A stretch of 64,000 nucleotides of DNA, taken from NCBI RefSeq assembly GCF_900769625.1, contig NZ_CAAGHK010000022.1, forward strand, positions 1-64,000, given 5' to 3'. The notes beneath the pieces are model-generated. The model was not told the DNA's origin, searched no databases, and saw only the letters and a program-made list of their open reading frames with translations. The DNA is from an uncultured Clostridium sp. (GTDB lineage Bacteria; Bacillota; Clostridia; Clostridiales; Clostridiaceae). Numbering within the stretch: the first letter of the stretch is position 1; each line of letters opens with the position of its first letter. This document shows, piece after piece, positions 9,523-18,348 of this stretch. A program made the translations under genes and the position numbers.

Positions 9523-9630
9523 TTTATAAATTATGATAGCAGTTATAATCAATATTTATTCTGAGTTGCAAATAAAAAGTATGTAGGATATAGTTTACTT
9601 ATATTTTAATTCAGAAAAGGAGCATCTTAT

Positions 9631-10185
9631 ATGCTTAATGTTGATAATATGACTGCTATTTTTTATAAATATAATGAGATAGCTTTTATCATATCTATTG
9701 TTGTAAGTATATTTATTTCACTTGCAGGAATATTGCCATCAGTTTTTGTAACTTGTGCTAACATAGTATTTTTTGGACCTATTAAAGGATTTCTCATATC
9801 CCTTGCTGGTGAAACTATTGGAGGATATATAACATTCAAGGTATATAGAGCATGTATAAAAAATACTTCTTATCATTTATTTAATAAATACAGTTTTCTA
9901 GAAAAAATTCATAAGAGCAGCGGGATAAAAAGCGGAGTTGTTATTTTTGAAGGGAGACTTATGCCATTTATACCATCAGGACTTGTTACATTGGCAGCAT
10001 CGCTGAGCAGTGTAAGTGATTTAATGTTCATTACAGCAACATTAGCAGGAAAAATACCATCAATATTAATAGAAGCGATGGTTAGTTATGATTTTATAAA
10101 TATTAAAGAAAATTATATGAGATTATTTTTATGCATTTTGTCAATAATACTGTTATATATAACTCTTAAGAATAAACAAAAATAA
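9631..10185 (+). CDS. TVP38/TMEM64 (VTT-domain) family membrane protein
   Basis: A 184-residue integral membrane protein with about five hydrophobic segments. The central GFLISLAGETIGGYITFKVYR and FEGRLMPFIPSGLVTLAASL with a following GKIPSILIEA are typical of the VTT/SNARE-associated (DedA-related) fold, members of which act in lipid movement across membranes. It lies about 110 bp downstream of the wall-binding protein and may be co-transcribed. An AAAAGGAG site precedes ATG 9631. The exact substrate is not predictable. Confidence 0.8.
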   Translation: MLNVDNMTAIFYKYNEIAFIISIVVSIFISLAGILPSVFVTCANIVFFGPIKGFLISLAGETIGGYITFKVYRACIKNTSYHLFNKYSFLEKIHKSSGIKSGVVIFEGRLMPFIPSGLVTLAASLSSVSDLMFITATLAGKIPSILIEAMVSYDFINIKENYMRLFLCILSIILLYITLKNKQK

Positions 10186-10188
10186 TAT

Positions 10189-10223
10189 TTTGGAATTAAT
10201 AGTTTATTAGTATTAATTCCAAA
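10189..10223. terminator. Hairpin after the VTT-domain gene
   Basis: TTTGGAATTAATA (10189-10201) pairs perfectly with 10211-10223 around a 9-nt loop. It is four bases past the stop codon but lacks a U-tract, so termination is only possible. Confidence 0.4.
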
Positions 10224-10360
10224 GGTCTTGGATAACTTAACAATGGGGGATTTTATCAAGATTTATGAATAAAGTTTCATTATATTAGTTTTATTGGGTG
10301 AATATAGGATTGAAAGATGATTAAAGTAATAAATATGCAGCAATGTTTTGAGGTGATAAG

Positions 10361-12130
10361 TTGAGTAGTGTAGAAAATGATAAAAGTACAAAAATTAAAA
10401 ATTTAGAGCAGCCATCTTTAAAGAAAGAAAATAATACAAAAAATAAATCCAAAAAGAAAAAACTTTCGCCATTACAGAAGGCAGTTAAAATAATACCTTT
10501 AGGCGGTCTTGGTGAAATTGGAAAGAATATGACAGCTTTTGAATATAATGATGAAATCATAGTTATTGATTGTGGTCTGGCTTTTCCAGATGAGGATCTT
10601 TATGGGATAGATATGGTAATACCCGATATAGCATATCTTTTAAAAAATAAAAAGAAAGTAAAAGGTATTTTAATTACACATGGTCATGAAGATCATATTG
10701 GTGCCATACCATATATTTTAAAACAGCTTAATATTCCAGTGTATGGAACAAAGCTCACCCTTGGTCTTATTGAAACAAAGCTTGAAGACCACGAGATGTT
10801 AAGTGACTGTACCTTGAATGAAGTAAAGCCAGGTGAGTTTATTCAATTTAAACATTTTAAAGTTGAATTCATAAGAAATAATCATAGTATTGCAGACAGC
10901 TGTTCGATTGCTTTACATACGCCAATAGGTATCATTGTTCATACTGGTGATTTTAAAATTGACTTTACACCTATTGATAAAGAGGTAATTGATCTGCAGA
11001 GACTTGCACAGCTTGGTAAACAGGGTGTTCTTCTGTTGATGGCAGACAGCACCAATGCTCTTCATAAGGGATACACAATGTCAGAAAAGACAGTAGGAGA
11101 AACATTAGAAAATTTATTTGGAAAAGCATCAGGCAGGATTATTGTTTCTACTTTTGCATCCAATGTGCATAGATTACAGCAGATAAGTGACTGTGCATTT
11201 AAATATAATAGAAAAATAGCATTTAGTGGAAGAAGCATGGAAAAAATATCAGAAGTAGCAAGAAGACTTGGATATTTACATATTCCTGAAGATATGATAA
11301 TAAGTCTTGAAGATATAAATAATTATCCAAAAGACAGAGTTACTATTGTTACGACAGGAAGTCAGGGAGAATCTATGGCTGCACTGACAAGAATAGCATC
11401 ATCAACTCATAGATATGTGCAGATAGAAAAAGGTGATATGGTTATTATTTCAGCTTCGCCAATACCAGGCAATGAAAAAGCAGTATCTAATGTAATCAAT
11501 GATCTGACTGAAAAAGGTGCTGATGTCATATATAAGACAATAGAAGAAATACATGTATCAGGTCATGCATGTGAACAGGAGTTAAGACTGATTCAGGCAT
11601 TGTTGAAACCTAAATTCTTTATACCAGTTCATGGTGAATTTAAACATCTGATGAAGCATGGACGAATAGCTGAAAGTATGGGTGTTGATAAAGATAATAT
11701 ATTTAAACTTGATATTGGTGACATATTTGAACTGACACGAAAGAGAGGAAAAGTTATTGGCAAAGTTCCAGCAGGAAGAGTACTTATTGATGGAATGGGA
11801 ATTGGTGATGTTGGAAATATGGTATTGAGAGACAGAAGAAATCTCGCTGAGCATGGAATGATAACGGTGGTCGTTGCAATCGACAGGCAGGGGAAGAGTA
11901 TTGTCTGCGGACCAGATATAATCTCCAGAGGTTTTGTATATGTACGTGATTCAGAAGCGCTGATGAAGGATATAAAAGATATCGTACGTGAATCTGTTTA
12001 TAACTGTCTTGAAAATAATATAACACAATGGGCAGAAATTAAAAATTCTATAAGAAGAGAAGTAGATACGTATATATATAAAAATATGAAGAAGAAGCCA
12101 ATGATTCTGCCAGTAATTGTAGAATTGTAA
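10361..12130 (+). CDS. rnj: Ribonuclease J
   Basis: Metallo-beta-lactamase/beta-CASP ribonuclease with 5'-exo- and endonuclease activity in mRNA decay and rRNA maturation. The 589-residue protein begins with a Lys-rich extension (about 45 residues), then metal ligands THGHEDHIGAIP, HTGDFKIDFTP and ADSTNA. The beta-CASP part has VSTFASNVHRLQQ, VSGHACEQELRL and PVHGEFKHL. A C-terminal RNase J domain (GRVLIDGMGIGDVGNMVLRD) completes the family architecture. The start is TTG 10361, chosen because GAGGTGATAAG lies directly upstream. The Lys-rich N-terminus is longer than in B. subtilis RNase J1. Confidence 0.95.
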   Translation: MSSVENDKSTKIKNLEQPSLKKENNTKNKSKKKKLSPLQKAVKIIPLGGLGEIGKNMTAFEYNDEIIVIDCGLAFPDEDLYGIDMVIPDIAYLLKNKKKVKGILITHGHEDHIGAIPYILKQLNIPVYGTKLTLGLIETKLEDHEMLSDCTLNEVKPGEFIQFKHFKVEFIRNNHSIADSCSIALHTPIGIIVHTGDFKIDFTPIDKEVIDLQRLAQLGKQGVLLLMADSTNALHKGYTMSEKTVGETLENLFGKASGRIIVSTFASNVHRLQQISDCAFKYNRKIAFSGRSMEKISEVARRLGYLHIPEDMIISLEDINNYPKDRVTIVTTGSQGESMAALTRIASSTHRYVQIEKGDMVIISASPIPGNEKAVSNVINDLTEKGADVIYKTIEEIHVSGHACEQELRLIQALLKPKFFIPVHGEFKHLMKHGRIAESMGVDKDNIFKLDIGDIFELTRKRGKVIGKVPAGRVLIDGMGIGDVGNMVLRDRRNLAEHGMITVVVAIDRQGKSIVCGPDIISRGFVYVRDSEALMKDIKDIVRESVYNCLENNITQWAEIKNSIRREVDTYIYKNMKKKPMILPVIVEL

Positions 12131-12249
12131 AATAAAATGTTATTATCAAAATAAATTATATGATATAGTAATTAAATATACATATAATTTATTTTTTTGC
12201 AACAATTTATATTTCACAGTTGTATAGTTTATAGGAAGGGGGATAATTT

Positions 12250-12744
12250 ATGAATGATATTTCATTGCGTACGGATGAAATTATCTCACAGGATTTAGAT
12301 TATTATGGAGATATGATTTTAAGACTGGCATATTCTTATATGAAAAATCTTCATGATGCAGAGGATATATTACAGGATGTATTTCTGCAGCTCATGAAAA
12401 ATATTGATATATTTCAATCAGAAGAACATAAAAAATCGTGGCTGATTACAGTTACACGCAACATGTGTAAAAATAAATTAAAATCATCATGGTTTAAGAG
12501 CAGGGAGGCATTAATTGAACTTCCATATTATGATGAATATAAAAATAATGATGTGATTGATGCAGTAATGAATTTGCCTCTAAAATACAGGGAAGTAATA
12601 CATTTATTTTATTATGAAGACTATTCAACAGCGCAGATAGCTGAGATTGTAGATAAAAAGGAAACGACAGTTCGTTCATTATTACATAGAGGAAGAAATA
12701 TCCTAAAGAAAATGCTTAAGGAGGGATATGATTTTGAAGAATAA
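12250..12744 (+). CDS. ECF-type RNA polymerase sigma factor
   Basis: A 164-residue group IV sigma factor. Region 2 covers YYGDMILRLAYSYMKNLHDA, EDILQDVFLQLMKNI and KSWLITVTRNMCKNK. Region 4 covers LPLKYREVIHLFYYEDYS and the helix-turn-helix TAQIAEIVDKKETTVRSLLH. ATG 12250 follows AGGAAGGGGG. The downstream gene overlaps it by 17 bp and encodes a single-pass membrane protein, the usual layout of a sigma/anti-sigma pair. The signal sensed is unknown; the L,D-transpeptidase and other envelope genes nearby make envelope stress a sensible guess. Confidence 0.9.
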   Translation: MNDISLRTDEIISQDLDYYGDMILRLAYSYMKNLHDAEDILQDVFLQLMKNIDIFQSEEHKKSWLITVTRNMCKNKLKSSWFKSREALIELPYYDEYKNNDVIDAVMNLPLKYREVIHLFYYEDYSTAQIAEIVDKKETTVRSLLHRGRNILKKMLKEGYDFEE

Positions 12745-13717
12745 ATATAAAGAGCAGATGAGTAAAATCTCTGTAGATGATGAAATGAAAAAAAGAGTGT
12801 TGAGTAAATTAAGAAAGTCACAGGAAGATAAAAAGGAAAAGAAATTTATCTTTAAAGGACAAGCGATATATAAATACACTACTGTAGCTGCAGCATTCTG
12901 TGCTCTTGCAGTTACCTACGCAATAACAACTCATTTTCCAGAATTGATGAATAATGAAGAGCAAATTTCAAATCAGAATGGTTATGATATGAGCAGTGTG
13001 GAAGATAGCAGTAAAGAAGATATGATATCGGATGGATATAATGAAAATATAAAAGAAACAACTAAAAATGAAAGTAATATTATCAAAGATAATGAAAAAG
13101 GAAGTAATAATAAGCCAGAAGATGATAATTTAAATATAAGCAGAAATCAGCAGGAGAATATTTCAGGAAGAGAAAGACAGTCATATAATGATAATCCTTC
13201 AAACATAGAATTAAATGTCAGTTTAGCTGAAGCAGATCAGAAGAATGTATCAATTGATACAGATGAAGTAAAGGAATCTGATAATAGCACTATCACTACT
13301 GCTGGAAACTCTCAAGTGGAAATTGAAAATAACAACATAATAAAAGAAACAACAGAAGAGGATAAGTTAAAAAAAATAGAAAATAATGATAATGAAGATA
13401 TAAGAATTGCATCATACCATGATGAAAATTCAAAAGAGAGGGATTATCTATTCCAACATGGGGTTCCAGACTTAAGCGATTTAAACTTTAATATTAATTA
13501 TGTTAATCAGATTTCACAGAATGAGATAGAGGTAATGTACTTATCAGATAAAGAAACAGATTTATGGATTAGAATCCGCAATAGTGAAGATGATGATAAG
13601 ACTTATAAAAGAGATAGTAAATATGTGATTTATAAAAAGAATGATAAGAACTATTATATATGGTCAACTAGTAATATAGATTCTTCAATTATGGATAATG
13701 TTATAACACGTATTTAA
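12728..13717 (+). CDS. Putative membrane anti-sigma factor
   Basis: A 329-residue protein overlapping the sigma gene by 17 bp. About 45 cytoplasmic residues are followed by one membrane segment (residues 51-68, TTVAAAFCALAVTYAITT). Then comes a roughly 180-residue extracellular stretch very rich in Asn, Asp, Glu, Ser and Lys, probably disordered. A C-terminal segment of about 75 residues (LNFNINYVNQISQNEIEVMY onwards) looks folded and resembles DUF4367-type domains. No zinc-binding HxxxCxxC motif of ZAS anti-sigma factors is seen. The function rests on gene order and topology. Transcription ends at the hairpin at 13726. Confidence 0.6.
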   Translation: MILKNKYKEQMSKISVDDEMKKRVLSKLRKSQEDKKEKKFIFKGQAIYKYTTVAAAFCALAVTYAITTHFPELMNNEEQISNQNGYDMSSVEDSSKEDMISDGYNENIKETTKNESNIIKDNEKGSNNKPEDDNLNISRNQQENISGRERQSYNDNPSNIELNVSLAEADQKNVSIDTDEVKESDNSTITTAGNSQVEIENNNIIKETTEEDKLKKIENNDNEDIRIASYHDENSKERDYLFQHGVPDLSDLNFNINYVNQISQNEIEVMYLSDKETDLWIRIRNSEDDDKTYKRDSKYVIYKKNDKNYYIWSTSNIDSSIMDNVITRI

Positions 13718-13725
13718 TATCTTTG

Positions 13726-13757
13726 AAAACAGAGTAAAGACATGTACTCTGTTTTTG
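13726..13757 (+). terminator. Terminator of the ECF sigma operon
   Basis: AAAACAGAGTA (13726-13736) pairs with TACTCTGTTTT (13745-13755) around an 8-nt loop. The T run forms the 3' end of the stem. Confidence 0.8.
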
Positions 13758-13966
13758 CTATATATAGATATAAAAATTAAGAAAACAATATGTATCTGGA
13801 TAAATAATTATTAAATAGTTTATTTATGCTATAAAACTAATTATTTAATAAAATAATAAAATGTTAAAATAATTCTCTTTATGTTATATTAAATATATAG
13901 ACTTTGATAAAAAGGGACAAAATTCAAAAAAAAAGTTTGTATATATTACGGGAGGGAAGACAAAAA

Positions 13967-15358
13967 ATGAGAAGACATAGAAGTAAAGACAGCAGAAAAG
14001 CAGTAAAGATAGTAGTGATGTCCCTTTGCCCTTTAATAGCTATGTATTTAGGTGTTTCAGTATACTTTATGAATCATTTCTATTTTGGTTCAACTGTGTA
14101 TGATGTCAATGTAGCAGGAAAAACTGTTGAGCAGGCAGAGTCACTGCTTTCTGATGAAATATCAGGATATATACTTAAACTTCAAGGCAGAAACAATGTT
14201 TCAGAAGAGATTAAAGGTGAGGATATTGATTTACAATATGAGCAGGGAGATAAGATTGAGAACTTTAAAAAAAGTCAGAATCCATTTTTATGGATTACAT
14301 CTCTATTCAGAAAAAATGAACTTACAAATGAACAATTAGTTACTTTCGATGAAAATTTATTAAAGAATACAATTGATAACTCATTATTTTTTGATAAAGA
14401 AAATATAATAGAACCTGAAAATCCTAAATTTGAGTATGGAAAAGATGGATTTAATATAGTCAAGGAAACTAAAGGCAGCAGAATCAATGAAGAAGTTTTA
14501 ATTGATAAGGTTTCAGATGCTGTCAAAAGTGGAAATACAATTATAGACCTGGATGTACTAGGGTGCTATGTAGAACCTCAGTATACTGAAGATTCTGCGG
14601 AAGTAGTTGAAGCTAAAAATACTTTGAATAAAATTGCTGGTTCAAAGATTACATATACATTTGGAAGCAGAAAAGAAGTTCTAGATGGGTCAACTATAAG
14701 TGAATTGCTGGATGTGGATGATAACATGCAGATTACAGTCAATGAAAATGATGCCAGAAAGTATGTTGAATCATTAGCACGAAAGTATAATACTTATTCT
14801 AATACTAGAGATTTCATGTCAACAACAAATGGCAAAATGCAGGTGTCTGGTGGAAATTATGGATGGATAATTGATAAATCGGCAGAAACAAAGCAGTTGA
14901 TTGAAACAATTAAGAAGGGCGAAGAAGTTACAAAAGAGCCAGTATATTCACAAGATGCTATTTCAAGGGAACTGGATGATGTAGGAAATACTTATGTAGA
15001 AATTGATATGTCAAAGCAGCATATGTGGTTTTACAAAAATGGCTCATTAATAGTAGAAGGTGATGTTGTTACAGGAAATGCAGCTAATAATTGGTCAACC
15101 CCTGTTGGAACATACAGACTTAACTATAAAGAAAAGAATGCAACTCTAAAGGGTGAAAATTACGCTTCTGACGTTAATTACTGGATGCCGTTTAACAACA
15201 ATATTGGAATTCATGATGCCGGATGGAGAACAGAATTTGGAGGACAGATTTATCTTTCTAATGGCTCTCATGGATGTGTAAATGCGCCATATGAACTAGC
15301 AGAAAAAATATTCCAAAATATTGAGGCAGGAACACCAATCATCTGCTACTATGAATAG
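13967..15358 (+). CDS. L,D-transpeptidase (YkuD) with PG_binding_4 domain
   Basis: Membrane-anchored enzyme making 3-3 peptidoglycan cross-links or attaching proteins. The 463-residue form starts at ATG 13967, selected over an upstream TTG at 13904 because GGGAGGGA lies just before it. One membrane segment spans about residues 13-34. YDVNVAGKTVEQAESLL begins the PG_binding_4-like region. The C-terminal YkuD domain has the IGIHDAGW histidine and the SNGSHGCVNAP signature with catalytic Cys near residue 437. The orientation is N-in, C-out. The preceding ECF sigma pair ends at a terminator, so this is a separate transcript. Confidence 0.9.
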   Translation: MRRHRSKDSRKAVKIVVMSLCPLIAMYLGVSVYFMNHFYFGSTVYDVNVAGKTVEQAESLLSDEISGYILKLQGRNNVSEEIKGEDIDLQYEQGDKIENFKKSQNPFLWITSLFRKNELTNEQLVTFDENLLKNTIDNSLFFDKENIIEPENPKFEYGKDGFNIVKETKGSRINEEVLIDKVSDAVKSGNTIIDLDVLGCYVEPQYTEDSAEVVEAKNTLNKIAGSKITYTFGSRKEVLDGSTISELLDVDDNMQITVNENDARKYVESLARKYNTYSNTRDFMSTTNGKMQVSGGNYGWIIDKSAETKQLIETIKKGEEVTKEPVYSQDAISRELDDVGNTYVEIDMSKQHMWFYKNGSLIVEGDVVTGNAANNWSTPVGTYRLNYKEKNATLKGENYASDVNYWMPFNNNIGIHDAGWRTEFGGQIYLSNGSHGCVNAPYELAEKIFQNIEAGTPIICYYE

Positions 15359-15697
15359 GAACTAAATATACTTTTGATAGAAAAGCAGTATAAGTAAATT
15401 AAATGTCTGCTCTTATAAATAGGAATATCACAAATAAATATAACTTTAAATGAATAGTTATATTATGATTACATTCAATAACGTAACTAAATCTGCAGAG
15501 ATTGTATTTAGAGCTAGATTTTTAGAAATTAAGAATTATCTTTAGCTATGTATTTAATTGTATTTGTGAAAAAATTATAGTTTTTGGAACTATATAAAAT
15601 GTATAAAGGGATAAATTATCTTTTGATAATTTATCCCTTTAATATTTGTTTACTAAGTATTTTAATGAGTTAGAAGTATTGTTTTTGGCATGTATAA
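15359..15697. other. Convergent intergenic region
   Basis: 339 bp between convergent genes. Apart from the strong bidirectional terminator at 15605-15640 and a weak ATAACT/AGTTAT hairpin near 15440-15461, I see nothing coding here. Confidence 0.5.
15605..15645. terminator. Bidirectional terminator
   Basis: AAAGGGATAAATTATC (15605-15620) pairs perfectly with 15625-15640 around TTTT. It lies between the plus-strand L,D-transpeptidase gene and the minus-strand amidase-like gene and can serve both. Confidence 0.85.
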
Positions 15698-16813
15698 TCA
15701 ATAGTGTACACGTACAAGCCAGAAGGTTATTTTTTTATCACTCCATCCTAAATCCCAAGGAACGTTATTTCTATCAGTATTATGGCAGGTTACAAGAGAA
15801 TAGCCTTTTGAATCAGCTCCAGTTACAACAGATATATGTGTTATATCACCTTTTTTTTCATAAGCGACAAAATCACCAGGCAGAAGTTTATATGATGCTT
15901 TAAATACATTTTCATAACTGCCTTTGGCAATTACAGATGCTCTGCCACTGTTAATCATATAATATGTAAATTTATCAGCATTAATCCATGGACCAGTAGC
16001 ACTGCCTTTATCATAGTTCCAGACAGAAGTTTCTTTGAATTTTCCACCTTCATGGAGAATCTGAGAAGCAAAATTAGCACAGTCGCCACCTTCGCAGTTA
16101 AAGTTTTTATAGGCTTTGTTATATTTGTAGCCATATTCTTCAAATGTGGCGGCACCACAGTATTTCATTGCATAATCAACTGATGATATACGTCTTTCAC
16201 CAATCTGTGAAAGATCCCTGCATGTCTGTGAGCTAATGAAATCTTTAATTTTGTCAGCTTTGATATTTTCCAGGCTTAAAGAGTCAGCAAATGGATCTGT
16301 GTACCATTCCTTAGTGATAATATAGTGGTCATTTTCTTTTGAAAGCTGCATTGAATGATAAGTGCCGATTCTTGAACTGTTTATTGTCTTTTCATCATCT
16401 GGATAAATGTATTTATATTCAGTATTACACATTATGTATAATGAATATTTATCTTTATTTTTTGAAGGAGTTATTTTCTTAATTATTATATTAGGAATGA
16501 TATCTACAAATTTAATTCCCTGCTTTTCGGCCCAGTTATTTATATATTTTATTTTTTTCTGCTCATATTCATATGCCCACTGACCGAATTTTATATCAGT
16601 ATTATAGAAGGAGTGAATCGATTCAAGATCCTGAGTGAGGATTGCCTTATTTCTAATTAAAAATATATTTTTAACATATGATTTTATATTGTCTTCATCA
16701 TCAGCTAGAGCTATATAAGGATTAAAAAATATATAAAATATACTTAGAAAAATACATAGGGTAGAGAAAAGTTTCTTGAAAATATTTATAGGACAGTATT
16801 CATTCATTAGCAT
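15698..16813 (-). CDS. Secreted amidase-domain (Amidase_6) protein
   Basis: A 371-residue protein with a hydrophobic N-terminus (IFKKLFSTLCIFLSIFYIFF, cleavage probable after IALA near residue 37). The C-terminal half matches the putative amidase domain Amidase_6: SVDYAMKYCGAATF, the Cys-containing NCEGGDCANFASQILHEGG, LLPGDFVAYEKKGDITHISV and SLVTCHNTDR, giving a candidate Cys-His catalytic pair in a papain-like fold. The N-terminal half (about 40-190) is unassigned. ATG 16813 follows AGAGGTG. The M15 peptidase gene ends only 18 bp upstream, so the two are one operon, probably for wall remodelling during growth or sporulation. Confidence 0.8.
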   Translation of the reverse strand: MLMNEYCPINIFKKLFSTLCIFLSIFYIFFNPYIALADDEDNIKSYVKNIFLIRNKAILTQDLESIHSFYNTDIKFGQWAYEYEQKKIKYINNWAEKQGIKFVDIIPNIIIKKITPSKNKDKYSLYIMCNTEYKYIYPDDEKTINSSRIGTYHSMQLSKENDHYIITKEWYTDPFADSLSLENIKADKIKDFISSQTCRDLSQIGERRISSVDYAMKYCGAATFEEYGYKYNKAYKNFNCEGGDCANFASQILHEGGKFKETSVWNYDKGSATGPWINADKFTYYMINSGRASVIAKGSYENVFKASYKLLPGDFVAYEKKGDITHISVVTGADSKGYSLVTCHNTDRNNVPWDLGWSDKKITFWLVRVHY

Positions 16814-16831
16814 TTCAGCACCTCTTTTGTC

Positions 16832-17782
16832 TTATTGTATTTTACTGTCTATCAATTCAATACATTCTTTAACGGCATCGTTATCTTCAGGAGCTCCTTT
16901 GAACCAGTCATCATTATTATTATAATTAGAAAAATATTTTGCTTTTAATATTATTTCTGGTCTGTATTCAAAGTGAAGGATATCAAAATATCCCCATTTT
17001 CCTCCCCAGATAAAATTGTGATTTTCAAAAGCAGATACAAGTTCATCAGGATATTCGCATAATCTGGTTTTTCCCTGTTCTATAGAACTCCACTTCCAGT
17101 AATCTCTCTTATCACTCTTTAAATCAATAGTGATACCATAAGAATGGGGACTTAAACGTCCTGTTCCAGAAATAAGTCTGTAGTTATATGTACCGCTTGC
17201 AGGATATAGTATTGCACCAATTTTAGGATTACTTTTTGACATAGGAATCAGTTCTTTAAGGGTATCTTCTAAAGCGGTATTAGCGTTATTCTGCTTGTTA
17301 AACTGGTAGTTTGTATATCCATATTTTAAGGAGCAGAGATTTTTTTCAATTGAGCTTTTTGAAGAACCATAAACTTCATTTAATAATTCATAATGACGGA
17401 TTCGTCCAGGGTTAAAATCTTTACTCATTATTTCGTTTGTCTTGTTTAATGGATAAATTTCTTCCAGCATATCCTGAAGATCAGGATTGCATAATTTCTC
17501 TTGAGGATTCTTAGTTTTTTTATCATCATAGATGAATTTTTTACCGCTTTTCATGACTATGAATACATCACCATTGTTTTCACATGATATATCTGTAATA
17601 TAGTCAGGATACGCAAGCATTAATACAAGAAGATCCTGTTTCATACGTGTTTTGTAGTCACATTCATCGGTGATTTTTAAATGGATACTGCTGAGTGCTG
17701 AACAGCTTAAATAATTATTTAGTGTTGAAAAACTCAGTATAATAATTAAACATAAGAAAAAAAGAATAATTTTTTTTATCAT
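16832..17782 (-). CDS. M15-family D-Ala-D-Ala carboxypeptidase-like protein
   Basis: Zinc peptidase of the M15 (VanY/endolysin L-Ala-D-Glu) type. The first metal ligands are in RLSPHSYGITIDLKSD (His and Asp) and the last in DILHFEYRPE. The start used is ATG 17782 (MIKKIILFFLCLIII), because AAAGGTG stands 8 bases before it; an upstream in-frame ATG at 17836 would add 18 residues without a good site. The N-terminal hydrophobic segment is a signal peptide or anchor. The protein of about 316 residues is transcribed ahead of the Amidase_6 gene. No choline-binding repeats are present. Confidence 0.8.
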   Translation of the reverse strand: MIKKIILFFLCLIIILSFSTLNNYLSCSALSSIHLKITDECDYKTRMKQDLLVLMLAYPDYITDISCENNGDVFIVMKSGKKFIYDDKKTKNPQEKLCNPDLQDMLEEIYPLNKTNEIMSKDFNPGRIRHYELLNEVYGSSKSSIEKNLCSLKYGYTNYQFNKQNNANTALEDTLKELIPMSKSNPKIGAILYPASGTYNYRLISGTGRLSPHSYGITIDLKSDKRDYWKWSSIEQGKTRLCEYPDELVSAFENHNFIWGGKWGYFDILHFEYRPEIILKAKYFSNYNNNDDWFKGAPEDNDAVKECIELIDSKIQ

Positions 17783-18090
17783 ATAATACACACCTTTAAT
17801 AAAAATAATCATAAGAATTATTTTTATTTTTCCCAATATAGATTAATACTATGTAGAAGAGATACTAAATGTATAATATGGTTGAAAAGCTTAAATTTTT
17901 ATCTGGATTTAGTTTTTATTCATAATTTAAAGGTAGATACTTAATAAATAATAAAATAAATTTGATTTTTTTTAATAATTTAATACAATATAATAAAGAA
18001 TAATTTTAAATTATTTATGAAAAAGCTTATAATAAAATGTACATAAACTAAAGAATAACTAATTGAAGCCTTTACATAAAAAGATTGGAG
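17783..18090. other. Non-coding A+T-rich region
   Basis: About 300 bp upstream of the M15 gene and before the SNF remnant. I see no gene. It must contain the minus-strand promoter of the M15-amidase operon, but I cannot single out a convincing -35/-10 pair. Confidence 0.4.
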
Positions 18091-18248
18091 ATGACTTTGC
18101 CAAAGAATAAATCCAGAGATAAATTTAACTTCAGCTTGGGTATAACAGAGTTATTGGAAGATGGTTTGATATATTAACAAAGTATGTGTTTGTAGGATTG
18201 ACAATAATAGTTCACATACTAGGCATATTTTATGGTGGAATTGGCTAA
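18091..18248 (+). pseudogene. Remnant of an SNF (Na+-dependent) transporter gene
   Basis: Only the two ends of a transporter remain. From ATG 18091 the reading is MTLPKNKSRDKFNFSLG, like the start of the sodium:neurotransmitter symporters. After about 40 bp, in a frame shifted by one, RWFDILTKYVFVGLTIIV then LGIFYGGIG* follows. Those last nine residues equal the C-terminus of the intact transporter at 27118-28431. A deletion of roughly 1.2 kb joined N- and C-terminal codons out of frame. It lies immediately before an aminotransferase, a common neighbour of such amino-acid transporters. Confidence 0.8.
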
Positions 18249-18348
18249 AAAATAATTTTAATAAGCGGTATTAAATAAAAATATAAAGTACTGATAAGTG
18301 AAAATAAGAAAAGAGTTTATATCAGTACATTAAAAAGGAGTGGAAGAA

